From Vibrio neptunius (GTDB lineage Bacteria; Pseudomonadota; Gammaproteobacteria; Enterobacterales; Vibrionaceae), in assembly GCF_000967495.1 (NCBI RefSeq), contig NZ_JXXU01000001.1, positions 62,001 to 126,000 of the forward strand: a stretch of 64,000 bases of DNA, given 5' to 3'. Within the stretch, counting starts at the first letter, position 1; every line of letters begins with the position of its first letter. Position numbers and translations under genes: made by a program. Below the pieces are notes generated by a model that was not told the DNA's origin, ran no database searches, and was given only the letters and a program-made list of their open reading frames with translations. This document shows, in pieces, positions 1-9,251 of this stretch.

Positions 1-1123
1 TGTTCGCATTAGATTGATGACCAAACAGTGTTACTTCTTGTCCGGTAAGTACGCCTTTGATATCAGTCACATCAATCATAGTGGTGTTCATGGATGTTTT
101 TCCAACCACCGGAGCACGTTGCCCATTGACGATGACATGCGCTCTATTCCCCATTTTTCTAGGGTAACCATCTGAGTATCCAACTGGTAGGTTGGCCAAG
201 ACACTCTCACGTTTTGTGACGTAACTGCTGTCGTAGCCTACGGTAGAGTTTGCCGGTACATTGTGTAAGGAAGCCACCCGAGTCTTAAAACTCACGATTG
301 AAGGATATTCGGGATTGGTCGGAAGATCGCCATACAAAACGCCGCCGGGTCTGACCATATCTAGCTGTGCCTCAGGCACGTTCAATGCTGTGTATGAGTT
401 GGACACATGAAGTAGAACATCGTCTCTTTTTAAGTTGGAGTTTTCAATTAACCACGCAGAGCTTTGGTTGAAGTTTGCGAGTTTCCTTCTAACCTCATCA
501 GCATCATAGTTTGGAAAATGCGTCATGATCCCGACAATGTCGACACCTTGGTCATTCGCAATAGCCAATGCCTCTTGCTTGCCCTTTGCGGTGTTCATGT
601 CAATCCCGTTTCTAGACATGCCTCCATCGTTCAGGGCTAAATGAACTTTGACCGTTTTGTCTGCATTTAACGCTTTGATCTGCTTGACTTGTTCTATGCT
701 TCCGATCAATTCTTCAACATCAAGATCTATTGCTTGCTTTATTTCTTCAATATCCGCTGAACGAACACGAATCAACTGGCCTTCAAAGCCACTATCACGA
801 ACCGTTCTCGCTTCAGCATTGCTCGCGATGGCAATACAAGGCACATTGAACTCCAGCATCGTCGGCATCAAACCGCGTATACCATTCCCGTAAGCATCCG
901 CCTTCATTACGACACAAAGCTTGGTTTCGCGACTGAGGTTTGAACGGAACTGCGCCATATTTTGTTTTAACTGGCCTAAACTTATTTCCAGCCAAGCGTT
1001 TGATTGCTGCACTTGATTGATTGCTGGAGGCACATCAGGCAGTGCTAAAGGAGCAGCGATGGAAATCGCTGGACTTAATACTGATGCGACGGCCATTGAA
1101 ATCAGTGTTGTGCGAAAAACCAT
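1..1123 (-). CDS. bsrV: Broad-spectrum amino-acid racemase BsrV (3' end off window)
   Basis: PLP-dependent racemase of the alanine-racemase fold, of the periplasmic broad-spectrum type that makes non-canonical D-amino acids released by vibrios. Reading the minus strand from an ATG at 1123, preceded by a GGGAGG ribosome-binding site, gives an N-terminal signal peptide followed by the PLP-lysine motif KADAYGNG. Later come the family motifs [24 protein letters not shown] and [13 protein letters not shown]. The last legible residues include [15 protein letters not shown]. The frame is open to base 1, so about 374 codons are visible and a short C-terminus lies outside. The signal peptide separates it from cytosolic Alr/DadX. 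The family call is firm; substrate range is inferred from the family. Confidence 0.9.
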   Translation of the reverse strand, partial: MVFRTTLISMAVASVLSPAISIAAPLALPDVPPAINQVQQSNAWLEISLGQLKQNMAQFRSNLSRETKLCVVMKADAYGNGIRGLMPTMLEFNVPCIAIASNAEARTVRDSGFEGQLIRVRSADIEEIKQAIDLDVEELIGSIEQVKQIKALNADKTVKVHLALNDGGMSRNGIDMNTAKGKQEALAIANDQGVDIVGIMTHFPNYDADEVRRKLANFNQSSAWLIENSNLKRDDVLLHVSNSYTALNVPEAQLDMVRPGGVLYGDLPTNPEYPSIVSFKTRVASLHNVPANSTVGYDSSYVTKRESVLANLPVGYSDGYPRKMGNRAHVIVNGQRAPVVGKTSMNTTMIDVTDIKGVLTGQEVTLFGHQSNAN

Positions 1124-1160
1124 AAAACCTCCCTCTTCCACACGGCATTGGTCTAGGTCA

Positions 1161-2792
1161 CTAGTCCAGTTTAAATTTACCCATTGCTTGCTGGAGCGAA
1201 GCGGACAAACGGCTGAGTTCCTGACACCCTTGAGCGGTACTCTCGGAACCCGCTGATACGGATTGCGCCGACATGTTAATACTCTCGATGTTCGAGCTGA
1301 GCTCCTCCGCTACACTGTCCTGTTGGTTACAGGCACTGGCGATCTGGGTACCCATATCGGCAATTTCTGTGATGAAGCTAAGAATCGTCGTCATGAGCGC
1401 TTGAGACTGATTTCCTTGCTCAACACACGTTTCGATTTGCTTGCGAGAACGGTCTGTCGTTTCTTTCGCTTGGCTCGCGATAGCCTGAAGTTTTTCTATA
1501 ATGGCAGTGATTTCACTTGTGGAATCCTGTGTCCGCCCAGCAAGCGTACGCACTTCATCCGCAACAACAGCAAAGCCTCGTCCGGACTCCCCTGCTCGAG
1601 CTGCCTCAATAGCCGCGTTAAGTGCGAGTAAATTGGTTTGGTCCGCAATATCGCGAATCACATCAACGATCGTATTGACTTGATTCGACTGTTGTTCAAG
1701 TTCTGCGACGTTTTCTCCTGCTTCGCTCATGATTTTAGCGACATTTTCAATAGAGCCCACCATGACTTGGGTGTTGCGAGCCCCTTCTTGTACTTTGCCA
1801 TTGGCATCATTGGCCTTTTCAGCTGAGACTTCCGTGGTGTGTGCAACATCGGCGACGGATGACTTCATCTCACTCATTGCTGTGGCAACATGGGTAACCT
1901 GTGATTGTTGGTCCTGCATTTCTTGCGCGGATTTGTTCGAGGTGTGTGTCATTTCGTCGACAGCCCGCCCGAGTTCACGAACAACGGTGACGCTCTGATT
2001 GATTAAATCTTTGAGATTATGTTGCATTCTGGTTGAGGCGTCAGCTAATTCACCTAACTCGTCGTTACCAATAGCTGATCGATCGAGCGTTCTGGACAAG
2101 TCCCCTTCCGCAATGGCATTGGCTTGTTTGACAACTACTACCAACGGCCCGCATATCAGTCGCGTCAAAAAGACAGTCATGAGAACCATGACTGCGATGA
2201 TCAACGCATTGATGATCATCGCGGAACGGCTTAACCCATCAACTGACGATAGAATAGCTTCACGGTTGTTGTTCATTGCGCCTTTGAGGATGTCGACCAA
2301 ACTGTTTATATCTGCTTCGATGCCTTCAAACTCACCGAGTGAGTTGGCCAAAACGGGATACGCCGTGTCCTTGTCCATATCCAACATAGCCTCATTGAAC
2401 GAGTCCATTGTTGCTAAATATCCTTGCCACTTTTTATCGAGGCGATCAAACGTTTGTTGTTCTTCGCCTGGCCAGACGGTCTTGCCGTAAGCGTTTAGCC
2501 CTTCATTAATCTTCTGACGAATGTTTTCATTCTTGGATATCGTCGATTGAATTTTCGTCGCATCATTCATTGCGAAAGCGGCGAACTGCGCTCGTCGCCA
2601 AAGAGACATTTGATCTCGAATTGAGTCGACTTTTTCGACCGCAGGCATCGTGTCATCGGTGTAGTTAAGGAGCTCAGCTTTGATGTTTCTGAGCTCACTT
2701 AACATTAGAAAGCCAAACCCTAAATTCATGACGGCAATAACGACAAACGCCAAAGCGATTTTTTTGCCGATAGAAAGGTTCTTCACATGCAT
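1161..2792 (-). CDS. Methyl-accepting chemotaxis protein
   Basis: Transmembrane chemoreceptor of 543 residues that controls CheA/CheW at the cell pole. Order seen: TM1 (about residues 11-31), a helical periplasmic domain of about 155 residues consistent with a four-helix-bundle ligand domain, TM2 (about 190-212), HAMP, then a coiled-coil signalling domain. The hairpin tip carries the conserved [19 protein letters not shown] and [10 protein letters not shown] motifs. There is no C-terminal NWETF-like tether for CheR. The ligand cannot be told from sequence. It is on the same strand as bsrV, 37 bp upstream, so the two may be co-transcribed. Long open frames on the opposite strand are antisense artefacts. 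Confidence 0.92.
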   Translation of the reverse strand: MHVKNLSIGKKIALAFVVIAVMNLGFGFLMLSELRNIKAELLNYTDDTMPAVEKVDSIRDQMSLWRRAQFAAFAMNDATKIQSTISKNENIRQKINEGLNAYGKTVWPGEEQQTFDRLDKKWQGYLATMDSFNEAMLDMDKDTAYPVLANSLGEFEGIEADINSLVDILKGAMNNNREAILSSVDGLSRSAMIINALIIAVMVLMTVFLTRLICGPLVVVVKQANAIAEGDLSRTLDRSAIGNDELGELADASTRMQHNLKDLINQSVTVVRELGRAVDEMTHTSNKSAQEMQDQQSQVTHVATAMSEMKSSVADVAHTTEVSAEKANDANGKVQEGARNTQVMVGSIENVAKIMSEAGENVAELEQQSNQVNTIVDVIRDIADQTNLLALNAAIEAARAGESGRGFAVVADEVRTLAGRTQDSTSEITAIIEKLQAIASQAKETTDRSRKQIETCVEQGNQSQALMTTILSFITEIADMGTQIASACNQQDSVAEELSSNIESINMSAQSVSAGSESTAQGCQELSRLSASLQQAMGKFKLD

Positions 2793-3186
2793 ACCTTGGG
2801 TACCTTAAATTGCGTTAAGAGTGCCTAGTGTTTTACATCCCACTGTCGTCTGAGAAGCGAGTCTTGTCCCCTCAGAACAGCGTCAGTATTCCAGGGACGC
2901 TAATGTCCTAATACTCAATAAAGATAGGCTAGGATGATATGAATGGCGAGAGTCATGATGAAAATCTTGCGGCAATAGAGAATTACGCAATCATTAAGTG
3001 ACGCCGTCACGAGTTGTAAGGTAAAAATAAAGCTACATTATTTCAGCACCTTTTTGATGCTTCACTGTGTAAATTACACAACCAATTACATCTCTTTTTT
3101 TTGCCACAATTCATAGTTTTCGAGATTCCTAAATACATTTTATAAATCCATTCTACTTTTCAATATATGCAATCAATTACTTATCA
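2793..3186. other. Divergent intergenic region, chemoreceptor / carotenoid oxygenase
   Basis: Non-coding stretch of 394 bp between divergent genes. It must hold promoters for both sides. It contains a 13-bp palindrome GTGAC-GCC-GTCAC at 2998-3010 and a perfect 15-bp palindrome at 3066-3080 (separate entry). The last 120 bp before the oxygenase start are AT-rich. I see no convincing sigma-70 hexamer pair and no small ORF. Confidence 0.6.
3066..3080. promoter_or_regulatory. 15-bp perfect palindrome TGTGTAA-A-TTACACA
   Basis: Two 7-bp arms around a single A, about 107 bp upstream of the carotenoid-oxygenase ATG. The length and symmetry suggest a dimeric repressor or activator site. The TGTG/CACA spacing is one base too short for CRP. 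The regulator is unknown. Confidence 0.4.
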
Positions 3187-5037
3187 ATGGATACTATGGA
3201 AAGACGTACTTTTTTAAAGGGTTTAGCAGGAGTAACTCTTGTATCAGGAGAGCTGTTTGCTTCACCAGAGGTAAACCATTCACTCTTCCCAGAATCGATA
3301 ATGCGAGCTGATTTCACGGCGTCTTCGGGCAATCTCAACTTGCTCTATGGGCAGTTACCCGATGATATTATGGGCCATGTGTTCTTTGCAGAGGGCATTC
3401 CACTTGAACAAGATCATCTTAGCCCGAGTGGTCGTGGTGCACTGACCCGCTTGGATTTTTCCTCAGGCCAAGTCTCATTTATGCGCAAAATGATCGATAC
3501 CCCTTCAGCTATTATGCAACAGCATATTCGCTACTGGCCTGATAGATTTAAGTTACTTGGTGGTATGGCGTATTACAGCCCTTCTATGGGGTTTGTTAAT
3601 TATTGTAATACGGCGCCCAATTATCTCGGTGATAACCGTTTCGCATTAAGTTACGAGGGCGGCGTTCCTTATGAGTTTGATGCGATGACATTAGATCTCA
3701 TTACACCCATAGGTCATTACCATGAATGGCGAAGCAGTCTGCCACCATGGATGGACGCCCTGACCCCAGACAAATGGCTTTTTCCTCAGGTACGTACCAC
3801 TGGCCATCCATACTTTGATCTCGAATCAGATGAGTGTTTTACCATTAACTATGGCGGCAATATTTCAAATACTGGGACTAAGAACGGGTTCATCCGACTT
3901 CTGAAGTGGGATAAGAAAAGCACTATTCAGGGGTGGGAGATCATTGGACGAGACGGGCGGCCTGCGTTTATCGCTGCAACAGCACATTCACTGGGTGTCA
4001 CTCGCCATCACATCCTAATCTTTGAAACGGCGGCACAAGTAGAGCCGTTACGAATGATTGGTATTCGTTCTGTTTACGCTCAACAACACCGAACACCAGT
4101 GTGGGTGATCCGCAAGAAAGACCTAGTTTCAAATCGAGACATTGTTGTAGCAGATTACATTGAGCTGAACTTCGATACCTCAGACGTTATGTGTAATTAC
4201 GATGATCATGAAAACGAGATTACTCTGTATGGTCAGTACCTTGGGGCAATGGATAAATCTGAGCCGCAATATAGCAGAGATAGATTGCTTTTTGGAGGAA
4301 GAGTCCGTGATTCGCTCGCAGGCTATCCTGCCGCACCAGTGGATGTTGGTGGTCTAGTCAGAGCTCGCATTCAGGTACAATCTGATTCAGTGCGAGAAAT
4401 TACGGGAGATTTCCGCTTAATACGAAATGACCAGCTTTTCTGGGATATGAACGATCCTGCCTATCGAGGTCATTTCCAATTCCCAGAGCAATTTGACCAT
4501 ATTTACTGGGCGGCTGTGGGTTATCGCAAAGACCATGTTGTTGAGCGTGTTTCTGACGCGTATGCGCAATATCCTAACCGCCTATATACCAATGACTCTC
4601 TGCCTCAGGAAGACCAGCCTTCCGCACTTGTCCATATGGATTGTCAACAGATGGTAGTCACAGATGCCTATCAGTTTCCAACTGACTGTGTAATGCGCAC
4701 TCCTCAGTTTATGTCTAGACCCGGTAGCCACGCTCAAGATGATGGCTACCTTTTTACCGCAGTCGTTCGCAAGGAACCAACCAACACAATGGGTAATGGC
4801 AAAGAAATCTGGATTTTTGATGCGAAAAACCTCACTCAAGGTCCCCTTGCCATTTTAGGTCATCCGCAACTCAATTTTGCAACAACCAATCATGCGCTTT
4901 GGGTTCCAAATATAGGTCCAAGACCACTGGATGGATACAAAGCTAACGTTGGCGACTTCTTCCGCAGTCGAGTTTCTCAGCATAGGCGTGCCGTTCGAGA
5001 TGTTATCGAACAACAAATATTGCCACGATTTGGCTGA
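3187..5037 (+). CDS. Tat-exported carotenoid oxygenase family protein
   Basis: Member of the carotenoid cleavage oxygenase/RPE65/lignostilbene dioxygenase family: non-haem Fe(II) enzymes that split C=C bonds of carotenoids, apocarotenoids or stilbenes. The 616 residues fit. The four iron-ligand histidines can be placed as His207 (TGHPYFD), His267 (TAHSLGVT), His341 (YDDHE) and His569 (TTNHALW), each in family-like context. The N-terminus MERRTFLKGLAG is a twin-arginine signal (RRTFLK plus hydrophobic stretch), so the enzyme should be folded in the cytoplasm and exported to the periplasm, unusual for this family. The first ATG (3187) and a second (3196) are both possible; neither has a strong ribosome-binding site. 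It heads a three-gene exported cluster. Substrate unknown. Confidence 0.85.
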   Translation: MDTMERRTFLKGLAGVTLVSGELFASPEVNHSLFPESIMRADFTASSGNLNLLYGQLPDDIMGHVFFAEGIPLEQDHLSPSGRGALTRLDFSSGQVSFMRKMIDTPSAIMQQHIRYWPDRFKLLGGMAYYSPSMGFVNYCNTAPNYLGDNRFALSYEGGVPYEFDAMTLDLITPIGHYHEWRSSLPPWMDALTPDKWLFPQVRTTGHPYFDLESDECFTINYGGNISNTGTKNGFIRLLKWDKKSTIQGWEIIGRDGRPAFIAATAHSLGVTRHHILIFETAAQVEPLRMIGIRSVYAQQHRTPVWVIRKKDLVSNRDIVVADYIELNFDTSDVMCNYDDHENEITLYGQYLGAMDKSEPQYSRDRLLFGGRVRDSLAGYPAAPVDVGGLVRARIQVQSDSVREITGDFRLIRNDQLFWDMNDPAYRGHFQFPEQFDHIYWAAVGYRKDHVVERVSDAYAQYPNRLYTNDSLPQEDQPSALVHMDCQQMVVTDAYQFPTDCVMRTPQFMSRPGSHAQDDGYLFTAVVRKEPTNTMGNGKEIWIFDAKNLTQGPLAILGHPQLNFATTNHALWVPNIGPRPLDGYKANVGDFFRSRVSQHRRAVRDVIEQQILPRFG

Positions 5038-5102
5038 TAGAAAATTTCCATTTCGAGCTGATAAAGCTCAATGTCACGATGCTTTTAAATAAGGAATATT
5101 TA

Positions 5103-6713
5103 ATGAGAATAACAACTCTCGCGCTCGGCGCTACCTTGATATCGGCTGCCTTAGGAACAGCCTTTGCGCTTCAGACGAGCGAACCCGAACGCGAAATCTC
5201 GAATTATCAGGGAACGTATACTTGCCACCCTGAAGCGGTTTATGATCCACAATCCATTGAAGGTGTCCAAGCTATCATCAAAGATGCATTGATACGCGAC
5301 AAGAAGGTAATGACGGGCAATCGCAAGTTTGCCAGCCAAATTGATGCAGCTTGTGCGGGTGATGACCAAGTTCAGTTAACGCTAAAAAACATGAATAAGA
5401 TCGTTCATTTTGACGCAGCGAATAAACGCGTCACTGTTGAAGCAGGAATGAGATTTAACGACTTAAACGACTTCCTCCGAGAACAAGGTTACGCGATTAA
5501 CATGGTGACTGAGTTGGCCATATTTACGGTCGGCGGTATGCTTGGCAGCGGTACTCATGGTTCAACACTGGACAAGCCCAGCAACATGCTAGCCGACTAT
5601 GTGACTGAACTAAAAGTCGTCGATGGTCAGGGAGATGTTCGAGTATTGAACGGTGATTTGCTCAATGCTGCTCGTGTAAATCTGGGCGTACTAGGTGTCG
5701 TCGTAGAGGTCACTTTAGCGATTGAAGAAGCCTTTAAAGTCAAAGCAGAAGTGACAGGGTATCGTGACGATTCTGGTCTAGAAGATGTGATCCTAGACAT
5801 TGCACGTAACAACTACTCAGCCAATATTGCTTGGTTCCCGGGCCTAGGCCGTTACACTACAACGCTTTACAACCCTGTTCCATTGGAAACGCAAGGAGAA
5901 GCGTACAACGCTCAGGCGGATGTGTCTGATGCCGAAGAGTTCTTTTTCGGCTTGTTGTTTAATGCTGCTCACGAGTTCCCAGGGACTGGGCTACAGTGTT
6001 TAGCCGCTGTAGCGCGCTACAATGCAAGAGCAAAATCCTACTTTCGTGACAGTAATACCGGCAAGAAAGTAAGTGAACCTATTGGTTATTCAGATCAAAT
6101 GCAGTACTTCAAATGTAAAGACCCCAACAAATGTATTTGGGACAGGCTGCCTATCGCACTTCAGGAAGTAGCGATTGACATTGAACGTTTGCCTGATTGG
6201 ATTCGTGATGTACGCGACATTGTCGCGGCTCATCCAAGAACTTGCTTCCCTCTTAACGGCATTTACTTCCGCTTTGGTAAAGCGTCAGACAGCTATATTG
6301 GCATGAGTGCTGGTCGCGAAACCGCATTTGTTGGGATCGAGTACACATTACGCCAAGAAGGTAAAAAGGAGCCGAAGAATTACTTCGTGAATTTGGAGAT
6401 AGAGCAGCTGTCACTGCGTAAGTACGACGCACGGCCACACTGGGGTAAAAACTCGGTTGCCATTTTTGAGGACATGCCTTCTCGATTCCCGATGTGGTCA
6501 GAATTCTTGCAAGCAAAAGCAGAGTTGGATCCTTACAACGTGTTTACCAATCCTTTCTGGGAGCGCGTGAGTGGCGACATTCCTATGGAAGACTATTTAA
6601 CACCGGGGTGTAATGTTCGTGGCGAATGTTACTGTCAAACCGATGAACACTGCCAGTCTGGAACCCAGTGTCAGGACGGACTTCACTTCACCGACGCCCG
6701 CATATGTCGCTAG
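5103..6713 (+). CDS. Exported FAD-linked oxidase (PCMH/ALO-like) with Cys-rich tail
   Basis: Flavin-dependent oxidase related to the vanillyl-alcohol oxidase/aldonolactone oxidase superfamily, 536 residues from the ATG at 5103 (AAGGA ribosome-binding site). A Sec signal peptide covers about residues 1-22. The FAD-binding PCMH domain follows (about 35-215), with the typical GGMLGSGTHGS and GDVRVLNGD segments; a substrate and cap domain follows to about 500. The usual histidine for covalent FAD attachment (GHSH/GHSW-like position) is replaced by TGNRKFAS, so FAD is probably not attached there. The last 35 residues hold six cysteines in a CNVRGECYCQTDEHC-type pattern, probably disulfide-bonded outside the cytoplasm. 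It lies 65 bp after the carotenoid oxygenase and is probably in the same operon. Confidence 0.75.
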   Translation: MRITTLALGATLISAALGTAFALQTSEPEREISNYQGTYTCHPEAVYDPQSIEGVQAIIKDALIRDKKVMTGNRKFASQIDAACAGDDQVQLTLKNMNKIVHFDAANKRVTVEAGMRFNDLNDFLREQGYAINMVTELAIFTVGGMLGSGTHGSTLDKPSNMLADYVTELKVVDGQGDVRVLNGDLLNAARVNLGVLGVVVEVTLAIEEAFKVKAEVTGYRDDSGLEDVILDIARNNYSANIAWFPGLGRYTTTLYNPVPLETQGEAYNAQADVSDAEEFFFGLLFNAAHEFPGTGLQCLAAVARYNARAKSYFRDSNTGKKVSEPIGYSDQMQYFKCKDPNKCIWDRLPIALQEVAIDIERLPDWIRDVRDIVAAHPRTCFPLNGIYFRFGKASDSYIGMSAGRETAFVGIEYTLRQEGKKEPKNYFVNLEIEQLSLRKYDARPHWGKNSVAIFEDMPSRFPMWSEFLQAKAELDPYNVFTNPFWERVSGDIPMEDYLTPGCNVRGECYCQTDEHCQSGTQCQDGLHFTDARICR

Positions 6714-6798
6714 TGCCGCCTGTCGGCCATAGGGTTAGCGCCCTATGGCCGATGGAGCTTCACTGTTTCATCAGCATTTATTGAAAGGAAGCCAGATA

Positions 6799-7851
6799 AT
6801 GAATCTCAGATCGATTTTATTTACCCTTGTATCGATGTTTACTCTTTCTACAACTGTTTCTGCCACTACCTTAGATGATATTCGACCACACCTGCCAAGC
6901 TCAGATAAAACCTGGGCAGAACAGTGGTTCTATAACATCGCTGTACCGGATGTCGGTTATTTCAAGATCAGTCTCCAGAGCTATATCGCGCCGGATTTTA
7001 ATCAACCAACGCCCAAAGCCTATGTGCATCTTGCTTTTACCCCACTCAACGGCCAAACCGTAAAATACGATATTTTCCGCGACGAACTCATCCTGAAAGG
7101 TTTTGATGACGCAGCGCTTTTTCACTATGAAATTCCAGGGATAGTTGTCGCCAATCAAAACTCGCTTGAAGTCACCTACGATGACTTTCATTTTTCAATG
7201 CGTTGGGATGGAGAGCATGCTCATTATTGGCGAGGATTAAACCCCGGACAGACCCCTTTTGGGATAATTCCTGAATTGCCCGGTGTCGGAGGCAAATGGT
7301 TTCTCTACACAGTAGGAACGCCGGTTCAGTATAGCTTTTCAAATGGTAATGTCTCTTTATTCGGCACTGGTTATACTCAGGTTGATAAAGGCTGGTATGA
7401 CAAAGAATCGAGTGCTGGCATGGTCTATAGCATGGGGTTGTCCGATGATCTCTACTACATGTTCACAGGAGCAAAGATCGGTAATTCCAATATAGAGCTT
7501 TGGGCTGGACGCTACATTTCAGACAACTATGATCTTATCTTCTACCCAGCAATTGGGAATCTGTCAGTCAAGCGTGAATATGATTCTTGTGCCGGCTACC
7601 TAAAAGTTGAAATGAACAAAATTAAATACAAAATGGTCATGGAAGCCAAATCTGATTTGGCAGATTTCTATCCTCTTGAGTTCCCATCCGTTATTATTTT
7701 TGGGGGGGAACAAAAATATATGAAGTCTATGAAAGCCGATGTAACTTTCTCTCTATATGAGTTTGGACAACTGGAGGAATCTATACATATGCCCCAAGCA
7801 CTGTTAGAGTTTAGTGGTCCTTTCTACTGCGATGATGTGACAGACAAATAA
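6799..7851 (+). CDS. Exported CrtC/AttH-like lipocalin-fold protein (tentative)
   Basis: Protein of 350 residues starting at the ATG at 6799, behind GAAAGGAAG. A Sec signal peptide covers about residues 1-22. The rest is beta-rich, with motifs resembling the hydroxyneurosporene-synthase (CrtC)/AttH lipocalin family: WAEQWFYN near the mature N-terminus, a central MRWDGEHAHYWRG and a GTGYTQVDKGWYDKE stretch. CrtC enzymes hydrate carotenoid ends, which would fit a neighbour of a carotenoid oxygenase, but I place the family from motif shape only. Third gene of the exported cluster, 85 bp after the oxidase. An alternative is an uncharacterised periplasmic beta-barrel binding protein. Confidence 0.45.
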   Translation: MNLRSILFTLVSMFTLSTTVSATTLDDIRPHLPSSDKTWAEQWFYNIAVPDVGYFKISLQSYIAPDFNQPTPKAYVHLAFTPLNGQTVKYDIFRDELILKGFDDAALFHYEIPGIVVANQNSLEVTYDDFHFSMRWDGEHAHYWRGLNPGQTPFGIIPELPGVGGKWFLYTVGTPVQYSFSNGNVSLFGTGYTQVDKGWYDKESSAGMVYSMGLSDDLYYMFTGAKIGNSNIELWAGRYISDNYDLIFYPAIGNLSVKREYDSCAGYLKVEMNKIKYKMVMEAKSDLADFYPLEFPSVIIFGGEQKYMKSMKADVTFSLYEFGQLEESIHMPQALLEFSGPFYCDDVTDK

Positions 7852-8743
7852 CCACCGTTTCTCAACTTGGCTGGACTTCGTTCAGCCAAGTTCGCGTCTT
7901 GATAAGCTACCTTCTCGTTTCCCCACGTGTCCAGTTCAGGCAATAATTTGATGGGAACTGATCGCCTTAAAAACCCATATTGACATTAAATGAACATTAC
8001 TAAATTAGACTCTATTAAATTAGTTCAATTGAATATTAACTTTAACTGAATAGCATATAAAATTTAATAGTTCTAAAAACACACTATTGAATCAGATAAA
8101 GCAGGTAAAAGTAGCCTAAATATTTAAAGTTTCCTATAAGAAACCTATGTGATCTATGTTTTGGTTTTTGATTAAAATTTAAAATCCACCATGAATTTTA
8201 ATTAGAGTAATTACTTTATTATTGGTATTGGCATTATCATTTTTGAGACGATCTGGTGATGAAATCATGTTTAAGATTCATTGTACAATCAATATTTACT
8301 TTATGTGAGTAAATCACTTAACAGATTGAATTTTAAATCATTTAAAATCATATACTTATAACTATATTTTTGATTTTCTCTATTTTTATTTTCATATCTT
8401 TATCGAACCAAAAATAATAACAAAAAAAACAATTAGATCATTAATGAGACATAATTTGTATTATTTTTGATCAAGGTGAAGGTGTTTTTGCACTGGGATT
8501 GAATTGACTCAAGATCACACTTTGTGCTGGTGTAATCATATAAGAATTCAAACAAATCGTCTAAAAAATCTCTTCTCAGGAATGTATTTATCATGTTAAT
8601 ACATAGGGAACGGGGATTGATTTGGGATATAGCTTGATTCCAAGTGGTATTTATTCTCGCTCAAGGATGACATCAAAATATCATGGAAAGTTAACTGACG
8701 TTTGAATTGTTATTAAGTAATAACTCTTTACGAGGATCTTTGT
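7852..8743. other. AT-rich 892-bp intergenic region upstream of vvhBA
   Basis: No gene of credible length on either strand. Bases 7970-8470 are markedly AT-rich, with runs of A and T typical of curved, H-NS-bound DNA. A TGTGA-N5-TCACT element at 8304-8318 resembles but does not match a CRP site. In V. vulnificus the region ahead of vvhBA is the target of CRP, HlyU and H-NS control; the same arrangement here is inference. Confidence 0.55.
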
Positions 8744-9250
8744 ATGCACAATAACAAAACTATAGTGTTAGGGACACTTGCCCTACTCTCCTCTTTGTTT
8801 GCCGCACATGCATTTGCTGATATTCAGATACTTGGAAGTGAAAGTGAAATTTCGCAGTCAATCACTCAGCACTATCAGCAGTCAACTCAGTTGTATAACG
8901 GAAATTTGGCCGATAATGATGCACTCTATATTAATGTTGCAACGGCTTCGGATGATGATATCGCTCTGGCTAAGTCCCATGTTGTCAAAGGAGATACCGT
9001 TGTCATCGACCTCAGACAAGTCTCAGGGTATGACGCTAAGATTGACCTTAGCCAATCGCTAACAGGGCTTGGTAGTGATGCGCCTGTTGTCGTTACAGGG
9101 ATATATCAAGGTGACAACATTATCAACTCCATAGTTGCAGATGTGCGCGATGAGAATGGTGATCCTGTGAACAGTCCATCGGCTGAGTTGGATAGCATTA
9201 ACCAGTCTTTAGTTCATGCACTTGATCGTCTTGGTTTCGGAGGTGAATAA
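8744..9250 (+). CDS. vvhB: VvhB-like secretion/folding partner of haemolysin
   Basis: Small exported protein of 168 residues with a clear Sec signal peptide (about 1-25, ending HAFA). It precedes the cytolysin gene exactly as vvhB precedes vvhA in V. vulnificus and vthB precedes vthA in V. tubiashii, where the partner is thought to help folding or export of the toxin. The mature part is acidic and serine/aspartate-rich with no cysteine. The start has a GAGGA ribosome-binding site. Its 3' end holds the ribosome-binding site of vvhA, and the next ATG is only 2 bp beyond its stop, so the two are translationally coupled. Confidence 0.8.
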   Translation: MHNNKTIVLGTLALLSSLFAAHAFADIQILGSESEISQSITQHYQQSTQLYNGNLADNDALYINVATASDDDIALAKSHVVKGDTVVIDLRQVSGYDAKIDLSQSLTGLGSDAPVVVTGIYQGDNIINSIVADVRDENGDPVNSPSAELDSINQSLVHALDRLGFGGE

Positions 9251-9251
9251 T

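Noticed and set aside
1263..2490. Long open frames antisense to the chemoreceptor gene
   Set aside because: They lie opposite a clearly conserved chemoreceptor and lack recognisable domains or ribosome-binding sites.
8304..8318. CRP-like site upstream of vvhBA
   Set aside because: TGTGA and TCACT are separated by 5 bases rather than 6 and the right arm is imperfect.
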